DNA from: Sphingobacteriales bacterium 50-39
GTDB lineage: Bacteria > Bacteroidota > Bacteroidia > Chitinophagales > Chitinophagaceae
Length of the DNA stretch: 64,000 nt
Direction: 5' to 3'
Assembly: GCA_001898505.1 (NCBI GenBank)
Contig: MKTZ01000002.1
Coordinates: 1 to 64,000 of the forward strand
Of the stretch, positions 32,009 through 40,143 are shown one piece after another. How positions within the stretch are numbered: position 1 is the first letter of the stretch; each line of letters starts with the position of its first letter. The translations under genes and the position numbers were made by a program. The notes beneath the pieces are model-generated. The model did no database searches, was not told the origin of the DNA, and saw nothing but the letters and a program-made list of their open reading frames with translations.

Positions 32009-34156
32009 TTATTTACCTATCCATCGTTCGAAGAACTCATAAGTCCGCAGCATCTGGTCCATCCGCTGCCGGTTGTCTCCGCTACGCGTGATCTCATGCG
32101 TAGCGCCCGGATGACGGACATATTCCACAGGGCGTCCCAGCACCTTCAGGCTTCTGTATAACATCTCTCCCTGTACAAAACCAGTTCTGCGGTCATTCTC
32201 CCCATGGAAGATGATAAGAGGAGTAGTGATGTTGGCAACATAGGTGATGGGGGATTCTCTTTCCAGGATGGCCTTGGTCCGTGGCTCCCAGGGGTAGCCG
32301 CCAAAATAGTTCGGCACCAGCCGCCAGGCATTACCCTCTCCGAAAAAGGTCGCCAGGTCATATACACCCCGCTGGGCGCAGGCAGCCTTGAAACGATGAT
32401 CATGTCCGACGATCCAGGCCGTAAGATAGCCGGCATACGAGCCTCCGCTGACTAACAGCCTGGATGTATCCGCCCAGCCCTCGGCCACCGCCTTGTCCAG
32501 CACGGTCAGCACATCGCTGGTTGGACCGGCTCCCCAGTCCTCTATATTGGCCCGCAGGAATTCCAGTCCGTAACCGCCGGAGCCACGGGGATTACAATAG
32601 ACGACACCATAGCCCTTGGAGCAGAAAAATTGAAACTCATGCCACATGCTGGTCTCCCCTGGTCCCCACATGGCGGAAGGACCTCCGTGGATATCCAGCA
32701 ACAAAGGATATTTCTTACCCTGCTCATAATTTGCAGGCTTCATTACCCAATACTCAACCGCCAAACCTTTGTCGTTGGTAAACTGATGTTTCTCCGGCAT
32801 CGACAGCTTTTTCCGCTGCACCCAGTCATAATTGAAAGCACTGATCCTGCGCGCCTGTTGCATGGTCGCGTCAGATGTATACAAGTCGAAAGGATCGCTC
32901 ACTTCCGTACGCACAAATACTAATTTGTTCCCACGCAGGTCGAAGCTTCCGGTGCCACTGTTATAGCCAGACAGCTGCTCTGTCTTGTGTGTAGCGATAT
33001 TCACCCGATATAAAGGAGCGCCTCCATTGGACTGTGCGGTAAAATAAATCCACTTTTCATCCGCGCTCCATGTATAACCACCCTTCGCCCGGTCAAACGG
33101 AAGCTCGACAGCAGCGCCGCCTTGCACGGGAAGGATAGCTAATTGCGGAACAGTGACAAAAGAGGTTGTGCTGTATTGATAGGACAGCCATTTGCCGGAA
33201 GGAGAAACGACGGCATTGGAAAAAACCTTGCCTTTCTCCCCTAACAGCAGCTTCAGATGACCGCCATCCCTGTCGGCCAGATAAATGCTGCTCTCCAGGC
33301 TCCTGTCCGGATGCTGTGTAGAGTCCATATTCCCCATGATGACCAGATGCTGGCCATCGGGTGTGAAATCTACATCCGCTATACGATAGAACCCACTGGT
33401 CAGGGCCATGGGTTGCGAGCCCGTTTCTAAGCCTTGGATGAAAAAGTTATTAAAGCTCATCTCCGGGTTGACCACCATCTCATCCTGGAAGTTCAGACGG
33501 TCTACCACCTTTGCTTTTTTATCGGCTACATCATTGTCCAGATAAGCGCGTATCTCATCTACGCTCCCATCCGGATCGGCCTTGGCATGGTTGGGAACAA
33601 GATCCGCATTCCTGTCGAATCCCGCCGCTTCATAAGGCCAGGCAGGCACGGCATGTCCGGGGTTGAGTATCGAATCCTTCATCAGGTCCTGCAAGCGCAG
33701 GTTGGAAGAAAAGAGAATATATTTTCCGTCCGGAGACCACTTCGGCGTACCGGCGCCATACTTATAATGGGTGAACTGCACGGGCTCGCCTCCATCCATC
33801 GGCATGATAAAGACCTGTGGCTTGCCATCCGACAGGCGGACAAAGGCAAGCTGTTTGCCATCCGGGCTCCAGGCGGGCTGAGAGGACCCTTCCTTCACCG
33901 TCAGTTCCTTCGGAGCCGTCGATCCATCCGCAGCCACAACATAGATGTGATTGACATATTTATAATCCCCTTTCGACTCGGCATCGGGCTCGATCTTCGT
34001 TACTGTGAAGGCAGCCTGCTTACCATCCCGGCTCAGCGTAACGCCGCTGAGGGACTGTATCTTCAGCATGTCCGTCACTTTCACTTGCTCACTTCCGGAT
34101 TGGCCATATACAAAAAAGGAAAAGAAAGCCAGGGGGGCTATTAGATATTTTCTCAT
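32009..34156 (-). CDS. S9 family prolyl oligopeptidase-like peptidase
   Basis: A 715-residue exported serine peptidase (signal peptide ending VYGQ). The N-terminal 430 residues form a WD40-like propeller with repeats such as QPAWSPDGKQLAFVR and TPKWSPDGKYILFSS. The C-terminal alpha/beta hydrolase has Ser573 in GGSYAG, Asp655 (HGENDRR) and His687 (GATHEI) as the triad. The order and spacing fit acylaminoacyl-peptidase/DPP-like S9 enzymes. It lies 87 bases upstream of the GH30 pair on the same strand. Confidence 0.95.
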   Translation of the reverse strand: MRKYLIAPLAFFSFFVYGQSGSEQVKVTDMLKIQSLSGVTLSRDGKQAAFTVTKIEPDAESKGDYKYVNHIYVVAADGSTAPKELTVKEGSSQPAWSPDGKQLAFVRLSDGKPQVFIMPMDGGEPVQFTHYKYGAGTPKWSPDGKYILFSSNLRLQDLMKDSILNPGHAVPAWPYEAAGFDRNADLVPNHAKADPDGSVDEIRAYLDNDVADKKAKVVDRLNFQDEMVVNPEMSFNNFFIQGLETGSQPMALTSGFYRIADVDFTPDGQHLVIMGNMDSTQHPDRSLESSIYLADRDGGHLKLLLGEKGKVFSNAVVSPSGKWLSYQYSTTSFVTVPQLAILPVQGGAAVELPFDRAKGGYTWSADEKWIYFTAQSNGGAPLYRVNIATHKTEQLSGYNSGTGSFDLRGNKLVFVRTEVSDPFDLYTSDATMQQARRISAFNYDWVQRKKLSMPEKHQFTNDKGLAVEYWVMKPANYEQGKKYPLLLDIHGGPSAMWGPGETSMWHEFQFFCSKGYGVVYCNPRGSGGYGLEFLRANIEDWGAGPTSDVLTVLDKAVAEGWADTSRLLVSGGSYAGYLTAWIVGHDHRFKAACAQRGVYDLATFFGEGNAWRLVPNYFGGYPWEPRTKAILERESPITYVANITTPLIIFHGENDRRTGFVQGEMLYRSLKVLGRPVEYVRHPGATHEITRSGDNRQRMDQMLRTYEFFERWIGK

Positions 34157-34221
34157 GTGCTAAATATATACGATTTCAACCAGATGCATGATCTCTCTGT
34201 CACCCGATGGGACCGTTGGTC

Positions 34222-35256
34222 CTATAACGCGCAATTCTCATGATAGTTCACCAATCTTATCGGCTCCCACTCCATCTCCAGTCCTTCATATGCCTTGCCG
34301 ATATTGTCCAATGCAGCTTCCACCTCCTCGAAAGTGGAGAGGACCACCAGTTTCTTACGATGCCCTGTCAGGTCAGGCAGCCCTTTCAGGTATTGGGCAT
34401 ACCGTCCCCGCATCTCCCGCAGTCCAATATCCCCGTGCCATTCCATCGCCTTGCGCAGATGCTGCTTACAGACAGCAAGCCTTTCCACCAATGTTGGCGG
34501 CGCATGCAGTTCTCCCGTCTGCTGAAAATGCCGGATCTCCCGGAATATCCAGGGATAGCCGATGGCCGCACGTCCTACCATGACACCGTCTACTCCATAT
34601 CTGTTCTGGTATTCCAGCGCCTTTTGGGGACTGTCGATATCTCCATTCCCAAAGACGGGGATCTTTATATGAGGATTATTTTTCACCTTTCCGATGAGGG
34701 TCCAGTCTGCCTGCCCCTTGTACAATTGATTCCGGGTCCTGCCATGGATAGTCAAGGCGGCGATGCCTACATCCTGTAGCCGCATGGCCACCTCCTCGAT
34801 GTTCCGGGATCCCTCATCCCATCCAAGCCGGGTTTTTACGGTGACAGGCAGACGGGTAGCCTTTACGCAGGATGCTGTTAACCTCACCATTCTTTCGATA
34901 TCTTTTAACACACCGGCGCCGGCGCCCCTGCCTACGATGCCCTTCACCGGACAGCCGAAGTTAATGTCCAGCAGGTCCGGCTCCACCGTCTCGACTATCT
35001 GCGCAGCCAGGGCCATGTTCTCCTCATCTCCGCCAAAGATCTGAATACCCACAGGGCGTTCCTCTTCGAAGATATCCAACTTGCGCCGGCATGCGATAGC
35101 ATCCTTGATCAACCCTTCGCTGGAGATGAACTCGGTGTAAAGCAGGTCCGCTCCATGCCGTTTGCAAACGCTCCGGAATGGAGGATCACTCACATCCTCC
35201 ATGGGCGCCAGCAGAAGAGGGAAATCCGGTAATGATATATTGCCAATATTCAACAT
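34222..35256 (-). CDS. dusB: tRNA dihydrouridine synthase DusB
   Basis: A 344-residue flavoenzyme that reduces uridine in tRNA to dihydrouridine with NADPH and FMN. The N-terminal TIM barrel has LLLAPMEDVSDPPFRSV, the catalytic Cys102 in INFGCPVKGIVGRGAG, KTRLGWDEG, TIHGRTRNQLYKG and the phosphate-binding GVMVGRAAIG. The helical C-terminal domain follows. I use ATG 35256 (MLNIGNISLP); a TTG start six codons upstream is possible but not needed. Confidence 0.94.
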   Translation of the reverse strand: MLNIGNISLPDFPLLLAPMEDVSDPPFRSVCKRHGADLLYTEFISSEGLIKDAIACRRKLDIFEEERPVGIQIFGGDEENMALAAQIVETVEPDLLDINFGCPVKGIVGRGAGAGVLKDIERMVRLTASCVKATRLPVTVKTRLGWDEGSRNIEEVAMRLQDVGIAALTIHGRTRNQLYKGQADWTLIGKVKNNPHIKIPVFGNGDIDSPQKALEYQNRYGVDGVMVGRAAIGYPWIFREIRHFQQTGELHAPPTLVERLAVCKQHLRKAMEWHGDIGLREMRGRYAQYLKGLPDLTGHRKKLVVLSTFEEVEAALDNIGKAYEGLEMEWEPIRLVNYHENCAL

Positions 35257-35348
35257 GTGATTCTTATAAGCCAAAGGTATTACACTACGGGCAATTCCGC
35301 ACCGTTATACTTCCTGTCAACAATAAGAGTAATCTTTTTAAAAATTTT

Positions 35349-35843
35349 ATGAAAAAGAACAAACCGTTAGCTGGCCTTACACTGGCTTTGGCCTTTGCTA
35401 TCCTCTTCGCCGCTAGTTGTAAAAAAAGTAATGACAGCAATAACAATAACTACACTGGCATTTCTGCCACTTTAGGCACGCAGGCATTTCAATCCACTTA
35501 TCTATTGGGGCAATTTAATCAGAACACACTCCAGTTAAATGGCTTCCAAGTTAAATCCGGAGGAGATACATCCGTCATATATGTAGGCATACTTTCCAGC
35601 ATAAAGATCAATCAGCCTGATCCTCTTAGTAACTCAGAAGTATGGTATGGAAAACATGATGGTACTATTTATACCAGCGGAAGCCTTTTCGGAGGCCATG
35701 GCACACTGACTGTTACTTCCTGGGATACCGCCGGCAAAAAGATCACGGGGACTTTCAACGGTATTTTCTATAATACCCACAACAGTATGGATAGCATGAC
35801 AGTTACCAACGGTCACTTTAATACCAGCTATACGGTGTATTAG
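35349..35843 (+). CDS. Small lipoprotein of unknown function
   Basis: A 164-residue protein with a lipoprotein signal (lipobox FAASC, Cys23) followed by an Asn-rich linker and a beta-rich domain of DUF6252-like appearance: ISATLGTQAFQS, then KKITGTFNGIFYNTHN and the end TVTNGHFNTSYTVY. The final motif reappears in the small ORF at 36908. A strong terminator follows the stop. The ATG at 35349 is chosen because it starts the lipoprotein signal; the frame remains open further upstream inside dusB. Confidence 0.8.
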   Translation: MKKNKPLAGLTLALAFAILFAASCKKSNDSNNNNYTGISATLGTQAFQSTYLLGQFNQNTLQLNGFQVKSGGDTSVIYVGILSSIKINQPDPLSNSEVWYGKHDGTIYTSGSLFGGHGTLTVTSWDTAGKKITGTFNGIFYNTHNSMDSMTVTNGHFNTSYTVY

Positions 35844-35865
35844 CATCTAAATACGGCCGAGATTT

Positions 35866-35895
35866 GCCGGGTCAATCGTTTTGACCCGGCTTTTT
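35866..35895 (+). terminator. Rho-independent terminator of the lipoprotein gene
   Basis: GCCGGGTCAA and TTGACCCGGC form a perfect 10-bp stem with a 5-base loop, followed by TTTTT. It lies 22 bases after the lipoprotein stop. The group IIC intron begins at the very next base. Confidence 0.92.
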
Positions 35896-36821
35896 GTGTG
35901 TCAGGCATGCATGTCAGCTATAGGGTGGAAGTCCCGAAGGCGCTTCACAGTAGGGAGCCTTAGCCAAGAGCAAGGGTGTCCACCGCGAGGTGGAATCTGA
36001 AGGAAGCAGGCGGCAAACGTTTGGGCCTACGAATAGGAACTGCATAGGAGGCGTGACCGTGGGGGTGATGCTGCAAAAAGAGCAAAAGCCCGATACTGTG
36101 CGGAAAACGGATACGTAGATGCGGAGGCCACATGAACGGAAAGCGGACATGCTTACCCTGAGAGATCTGCGGGCGAGTCATCGCCTGGAGCAGAAGTCAG
36201 CCGAGGTCATAGTAGGCAGGGAACGAGCCATCTCCTGAAGCAAAGGGTAAAGATGGAGGCCTCACAGACACGCCGAAGGACCGAATGTTAGAATGGCAAA
36301 GCGATTAGGAAGTCTATAGCGAAGCGCTAAACAACCGAACCACGTTAGAGAACCCCCGGATTGAGCAGAGGCCAGAAGCCGGAAGCCATGCGGGAGGAGT
36401 TGAGCGGAGCGATGCGACCAATAAGGACGATGCCGATGTAATTTTTTTTAGTATGCTGGAAGAAATACTCGACTACCGGAACATCCAAAAAGCCTTGCAG
36501 CAGGTAATAAGCAACAAAGGAGCCGGAGGCATCGACGGTATGGGAACCGGGGAGCTTCGGGAATGGCTGGAAAGCCACTGGATGGGATGGAAGGGGAGTA
36601 TACTGGAAGGCAAGTTCCGTCCCCAGGCGGTACGAAAGGTGGAGATACCCAAACCAGGGGGAACAGGCAAACGGATGCTGGGCATACCCTGTGTTACGGA
36701 TAGACTACTTCAGCAGGAGTATAGGCTGAATAAGGACACGCTTTATCTGTATGGTAAATATGGGGATGATTCAATATATGTTCGCCTTCACCAGCAGAAA
36801 AAATACCTGCCACGTAAATAA
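35896..36821 (+). mobile_element. Degenerate group IIC intron inserted behind a terminator
   Basis: The element begins GTGTGTCAGGCATG directly after the T-run of the terminator. The sequence closely follows the layout of class C ribozymes: TATAGGGTGGAAGTCCCGAA, then GCAAGGGTGTCCACCGCGAG, GGAATCTGAAGGAAGC and GGCAAACGTTTGG, and further on AGCAGAAGTCAGCCGAGGTC. These match my recall of the Oceanobacillus iheyensis intron. Domains I-III occupy about 35896-36450, and an intron-encoded protein remnant lies in domain IV. No domain V or VI stem (GAGCC...GUACGG type) is visible after it, so the 3' end is lost and the element should be dead. Confidence 0.82.
36453..36821 (+). pseudogene. Group II intron reverse transcriptase/maturase remnant
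   Basis: A 122-codon frame. The first 90 codons match the RT N terminus (NIQKALQQVISNKGAGGIDG, VEIPKPGGTGKRMLGIPCV, then TDRLLQQ), as in class C maturases. The frame then jumps to KYGDDSIYVR, which looks like the YADD catalytic box without the intervening ~100 residues, and ends at LPRK. The thumb and maturase domains are absent. It is not a functional protein. Confidence 0.75.
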
Positions 36822-36907
36822 GACGTTCGCAAAAGGACGACAGGATACTAAAAAACCATTAAATCCGTTTGTGGCATAAGAGAATTAGAATTTAAATCCA
36901 ATTTCGT

Positions 36908-37111
36908 ATGAAAGCAATGAAATCACAGGCGATAGCATTTTTGTTTGGCTTTGGGATCACGTCCCTCGTGCTTTTCTTTGTACCCGGAGTGGTAAAAAAG
37001 ACCAGCCAGGTAAGTCGCCCCAATGATCAAAAGCTGACAGGCATGCTCCCTGACAGTACTGCCGTCACCAATGGACACTTCAATACCAGTCCCACCGCGT
37101 CAAATCCCTGA
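36908..37111 (+). CDS. Small membrane protein sharing a C-terminal motif with the lipoprotein
   Basis: A 67-residue frame with one membrane helix (AIAFLFGFGITSLVLFFVPGV) and a polar tail ending AVTNGHFNTSPTASNP. VTNGHFNTS is also near the C terminus of the lipoprotein upstream of the intron, and the coding DNA matches at about 22 of 27 positions. The ORF may be real, or may be a composite made by duplication around the intron. No function assigned. Confidence 0.45.
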   Translation: MKAMKSQAIAFLFGFGITSLVLFFVPGVVKKTSQVSRPNDQKLTGMLPDSTAVTNGHFNTSPTASNP

Positions 37112-37156
37112 TCTCCTCCATACCAGCCCCACCGCGGCAACTCCCTGATCCCCTCA
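37083..37156 (+). repeat. Two imperfect tandem 37-bp units
   Basis: The unit starting ATACCAGTCCCACCGCG (37083-37119) is followed without gap by ATACCAGCCCCACCGCG (37120-37156), about 86% identical, and then by a partial third ATACCA. The first unit forms the end and stop of the small ORF at 36908. The second repeats the same tail outside the frame and reaches the stop of the dipeptidase gene. Confidence 0.8.
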
Positions 37157-38227
37157 ATACCATATCTCCTTTAGGTAACGGAGCCAATTACCGTGCATGA
37201 CATTCATAATATCGTCCGGTTTGTATCCACGTTGCCGTAAGATACCTTCCAACACGCCCAGGTCCGCGATCGTATTCATATCATAAGGCGACTGTTCTTT
37301 CCCGAACATGCCATCCAGGTCGCTCCCAATGGCTATATGCCGACTATTTCCCGCCAGTTGACAAATATGATCATAATGATCGACCAGCCTTCCCAGGTTC
37401 ACTCCGGCAATCAAAGGGTCCGAGGTTCCTCTCACCCAGCCCTCGCATAGCATCCAGGCGTCGAGCACACCACCGATGACAGCGCCCCTGTCGATAAGGG
37501 CTTTTATCTGATCATCCGTCAATTGTCGTTGATGAGACACCAGCGCCCTGCAATTGTGATGACTGGCCCATATCGGCCCCTGGTAGATATCTATCGCCTG
37601 CCAGAACGCTTCATCCGTAAGATGCGTAATATCGAGGATCATATTCATCCGCTGCATTTCCTTCAGAAGTTCCAGCCCTTGCAAAGTGAACGGCCCTGTC
37701 ATACCTGTTCCCGGCGCATATCTGCCCGGCCCGTAATGCGCGGGACCAATGGCCCTCAATCCATACCCGTAAGCCCTTTCCACATAGGACAGGTCCACCA
37801 GGCTATCGGCTCCTTCCAGACTTAAGATATAGCCGATGGGCTTATTGGAATGGGAAGTATCCTCCTTCATCCAGAGATCGAGATGTCTTTCCAGATCTTT
37901 CCTGTTGCCGATCATCGTCATCTCTCCCATCTCCTCCATGACCTTATACCAGGCCAGCTGACCTTGCGTTTGCGCCCAGGCCTGTTGGGGAGAATGCCAA
38001 CCAGGTAATGATCCGCCCGGCGCCACAAATCTTGCGATCTGCGTAGCTACCACCAATCCGACCTCCCCCTTCCGCAGTTCGGGAAGCGAAACCATCCCCT
38101 TCCCTCTATCCAGCTTGTCGGTGAGCCCTTTTTCCCTGTCCCTGATAACTTCGATGGGCATGCGAAGATCCCTGTTCCATTCCAGTGCGTTCATGGAGAG
38201 GTCTACATGTGCGTCTACGATGAACAT
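37154..38227 (-). CDS. Membrane dipeptidase (M19, renal dipeptidase) family
   Basis: A 357-residue zinc amidohydrolase-fold enzyme. Metal ligands are visible: DAHVDL (residues 5-10), Glu in ILSLEGADSL, His in DITHLTDEAF, His in WASHHNCRAL and Asp in IGSDLDGMFG. No signal peptide is present, so it is likely cytoplasmic. Enzymes of this family cleave dipeptides, often with a D-residue at the C terminus. It overlaps the 3-hydroxyacyl-CoA dehydrogenase gene by 13 bases and belongs to that operon. Confidence 0.92.
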   Translation of the reverse strand: MFIVDAHVDLSMNALEWNRDLRMPIEVIRDREKGLTDKLDRGKGMVSLPELRKGEVGLVVATQIARFVAPGGSLPGWHSPQQAWAQTQGQLAWYKVMEEMGEMTMIGNRKDLERHLDLWMKEDTSHSNKPIGYILSLEGADSLVDLSYVERAYGYGLRAIGPAHYGPGRYAPGTGMTGPFTLQGLELLKEMQRMNMILDITHLTDEAFWQAIDIYQGPIWASHHNCRALVSHQRQLTDDQIKALIDRGAVIGGVLDAWMLCEGWVRGTSDPLIAGVNLGRLVDHYDHICQLAGNSRHIAIGSDLDGMFGKEQSPYDMNTIADLGVLEGILRQRGYKPDDIMNVMHGNWLRYLKEIWY

Positions 38228-39216
38228 TGTTTTTTTTCTATTTCTTTTTGTACTACATCCGCGGGATACTTCAAGGCCAGCCTCCTGATCTCATAGCTGA
38301 ACCGGGTAAAGGTCTCCTCCCATTGGCGGGCTTCCTCCTCAGTGTAATTATAAAACCCTTTCCCATTGGCCACACCCCTCCCACCGGATTTTACAATTTC
38401 GTCGATGAGCCCGGGCAACTCCGTGCTGTTGCTCAGGGTGGGGAAAAGATCCTTCATTACTGTATGGTAAGCTGCAACCCCGGTAAGGTCCATCCACCGG
38501 AATACTCCCACCAGCGTCATCCAGTAGCCCGCGTTGTTCCGACAGGCCCTATCCACATCTTCTACGGTGGCATATCCATTCTCTACGAGAAAGAAGGCCT
38601 CCCGGTACATGGCATACATCAGCCTGTTGGTAATAAATCCACGGATGTCCTTCCGTACCAGCGTCGGCTCCTTGCCCCAGCCCTGCGCCACTTCATACAG
38701 GTATTCACCCAATGACACGCTGCTTTGGTCACCACAAATGATCTCCAGGAATCGGGTTGTATGCGAAGGCTCAGCCCAGTGCAGTCCAAAAAACCGCTCG
38801 GGATGCCTCACATGGGCCTGGAGAATGCTGATAGGGATGGCTGAAGTATTGGACGTGAGGATCGCCTCCTCCCCGATGACGGCTTCTATCTTCTGGTATA
38901 CGGATTGCTTGATGGCGAGGTTCTCCAGCGTGCATTCGATGACGATCCGGCAATCCCGAAGCGCTTCATAATCCTCGGTGATCGTCAGCCGTTGTCTCCA
39001 GTCTTCAGCAGACGCGTGGATCAGCCCTTCTTCCACCGAGCGCCGCCAATGCTCGCTTATCCTTCGCTGTGCATGTTCCAGATCCTGGGACACAGGCGCC
39101 AGCGCTACCACCGGGTGTCCTGCCATCAGCAGACAGGTAGTTATGCTGCAACCCATCAATCCAAGTCCTACCACCCCCACGGGCATGCTGTCGGCTGTTG
39201 TTGTTGATCCCTTCAT
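38215..39216 (-). CDS. 3-hydroxyacyl-CoA dehydrogenase family protein
   Basis: A 333-residue NAD-dependent dehydrogenase. The Rossmann fold begins VGVVGLGLMGCSITTCLL. ILTSNTSAIPIS and FGLHWAEPSHTTRFLEI carry the catalytic His and Glu. The C-terminal helical domain starts RKDIRGFITNRLMYAMYREAF. The sequence HWAEP in place of HFFNP is seen in carnitine/gulonate-dehydrogenase-like members, so the substrate may be a polyol acid rather than an acyl-CoA. I use ATG 39216 (MKGSTTT); the longer frame to 39348 would overlap the SDR gene. Confidence 0.88.
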   Translation of the reverse strand: MKGSTTTADSMPVGVVGLGLMGCSITTCLLMAGHPVVALAPVSQDLEHAQRRISEHWRRSVEEGLIHASAEDWRQRLTITEDYEALRDCRIVIECTLENLAIKQSVYQKIEAVIGEEAILTSNTSAIPISILQAHVRHPERFFGLHWAEPSHTTRFLEIICGDQSSVSLGEYLYEVAQGWGKEPTLVRKDIRGFITNRLMYAMYREAFFLVENGYATVEDVDRACRNNAGYWMTLVGVFRWMDLTGVAAYHTVMKDLFPTLSNSTELPGLIDEIVKSGGRGVANGKGFYNYTEEEARQWEETFTRFSYEIRRLALKYPADVVQKEIEKKQCSS

Positions 39217-39265
39217 AATTTTGTATTTGTCTGTCCTTGGAGGAACCGCTTCCAGCGGTTCCTGA

Positions 39266-40012
39266 TTAGTAAGTAGCTCTTCCCCCCGAAAGATCAAAGG
39301 TAAACCCCGTAGTAAAGCTGGTCTGCGGGCTGACGATAAATACCGCATGATCTGCCGCCTCGTCCAATGTACCGCAACGCTGCATGGGTATCTTATCCGT
39401 CATGTAACTCACCTGCTCCTCCGGCATCGCATCTACCAGGGCCGTGCGGATGACAGCAGGCGCCAATGCATTCACCGTAATGCCGGTAGTAGCATATTCC
39501 TTTCCCTGCACCTTGGCCATGCCGATGACCGCCGCCTTGCTGGATGAATAGGCCAGCATGCCGGCATTGCCTTCCTTTCCGGCAATAGAGGCGATATGCA
39601 GGATACGTCCATAATTACGTTGCAGCATCACAGGCAGCACATATTTTGATGTATAATAAGACCCCATAAAATTTACCCGCCATACGGTCAGCAGATTCTC
39701 GGTATCCACTTCATGGCTTTTTATGTTCGTTCTGCCCGTGATACCCGCGCTATTCACCAGCAGGTCGATCCTTCCCCATTGTGCAGCTACGAGCGACACA
39801 GCGGATCGCACTTGTTCCTCCTCCGAAATATCCACCGGGATGACCAGGTATTCGCCGGACAATGCGGCCGCAGTAGACGCCAGCCCACCCTCGTCCTTGT
39901 CAAAGAGCGCCAGCTTCACACCTCTTTCCGATAGTTTGATGGCGATGGCGCGCCCCAGCCCGCTGGCCGCGCCTGTAATGATACCTGTCTGATCCTGAAA
40001 TGATATTCTCAT
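39266..40012 (-). CDS. SDR family oxidoreductase
   Basis: A 248-residue classical short-chain dehydrogenase. The cofactor loop is GIITGAASGLGRAIA, the NAG motif is LLVNSAGITG, and the active site is Ser in HIASIAGKEG followed by YSSSKAAVIGMAK (Tyr-x3-Lys). An Asp at the end of the second strand (LALFDKD) suggests NAD. It is the first gene of a minus-strand operon, divergent from the LacI regulator, with the operator at 40076 between them. Confidence 0.93.
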   Translation of the reverse strand: MRISFQDQTGIITGAASGLGRAIAIKLSERGVKLALFDKDEGGLASTAAALSGEYLVIPVDISEEEQVRSAVSLVAAQWGRIDLLVNSAGITGRTNIKSHEVDTENLLTVWRVNFMGSYYTSKYVLPVMLQRNYGRILHIASIAGKEGNAGMLAYSSSKAAVIGMAKVQGKEYATTGITVNALAPAVIRTALVDAMPEEQVSYMTDKIPMQRCGTLDEAADHAVFIVSPQTSFTTGFTFDLSGGRATY

Positions 40013-40075
40013 GTTGTCAAAGCTACGGGCCCTCGTCTCTCATAGTTTTATCAATCGATTGCGCAAATAAAAATT

Positions 40076-40091
40076 GCACAACCGGTTGTGC
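40076..40091. promoter_or_regulatory. LacI-type operator GCACAACCGGTTGTGC
   Basis: A perfect 16-base palindrome with a central CG step, the usual layout for LacI/GalR family operators. It lies in the 131-base divergent gap, 64 bases upstream of the SDR ATG and 52 bases upstream of the LacI ATG, so one site can serve both. A smaller palindrome TTGCGCAA (40059-40066) is adjacent. Confidence 0.7.
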
Positions 40092-40143
40092 GCTATCCTC
40101 CTACCTTGCTTTTTTGCTATCTTTATTGAAAGCATCCTTCGTT

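Noticed and set aside
36272-36295. Another copy of the GAA hairpin repeat (CGCCGAAGGACCG)
   Set aside because: The segment lies in the intron ribozyme and lacks the flanking second hairpin and the ACATT tail.
37083-37156. CRISPR-like array
   Set aside because: Only two adjacent units without spacers; it is a simple tandem duplication.
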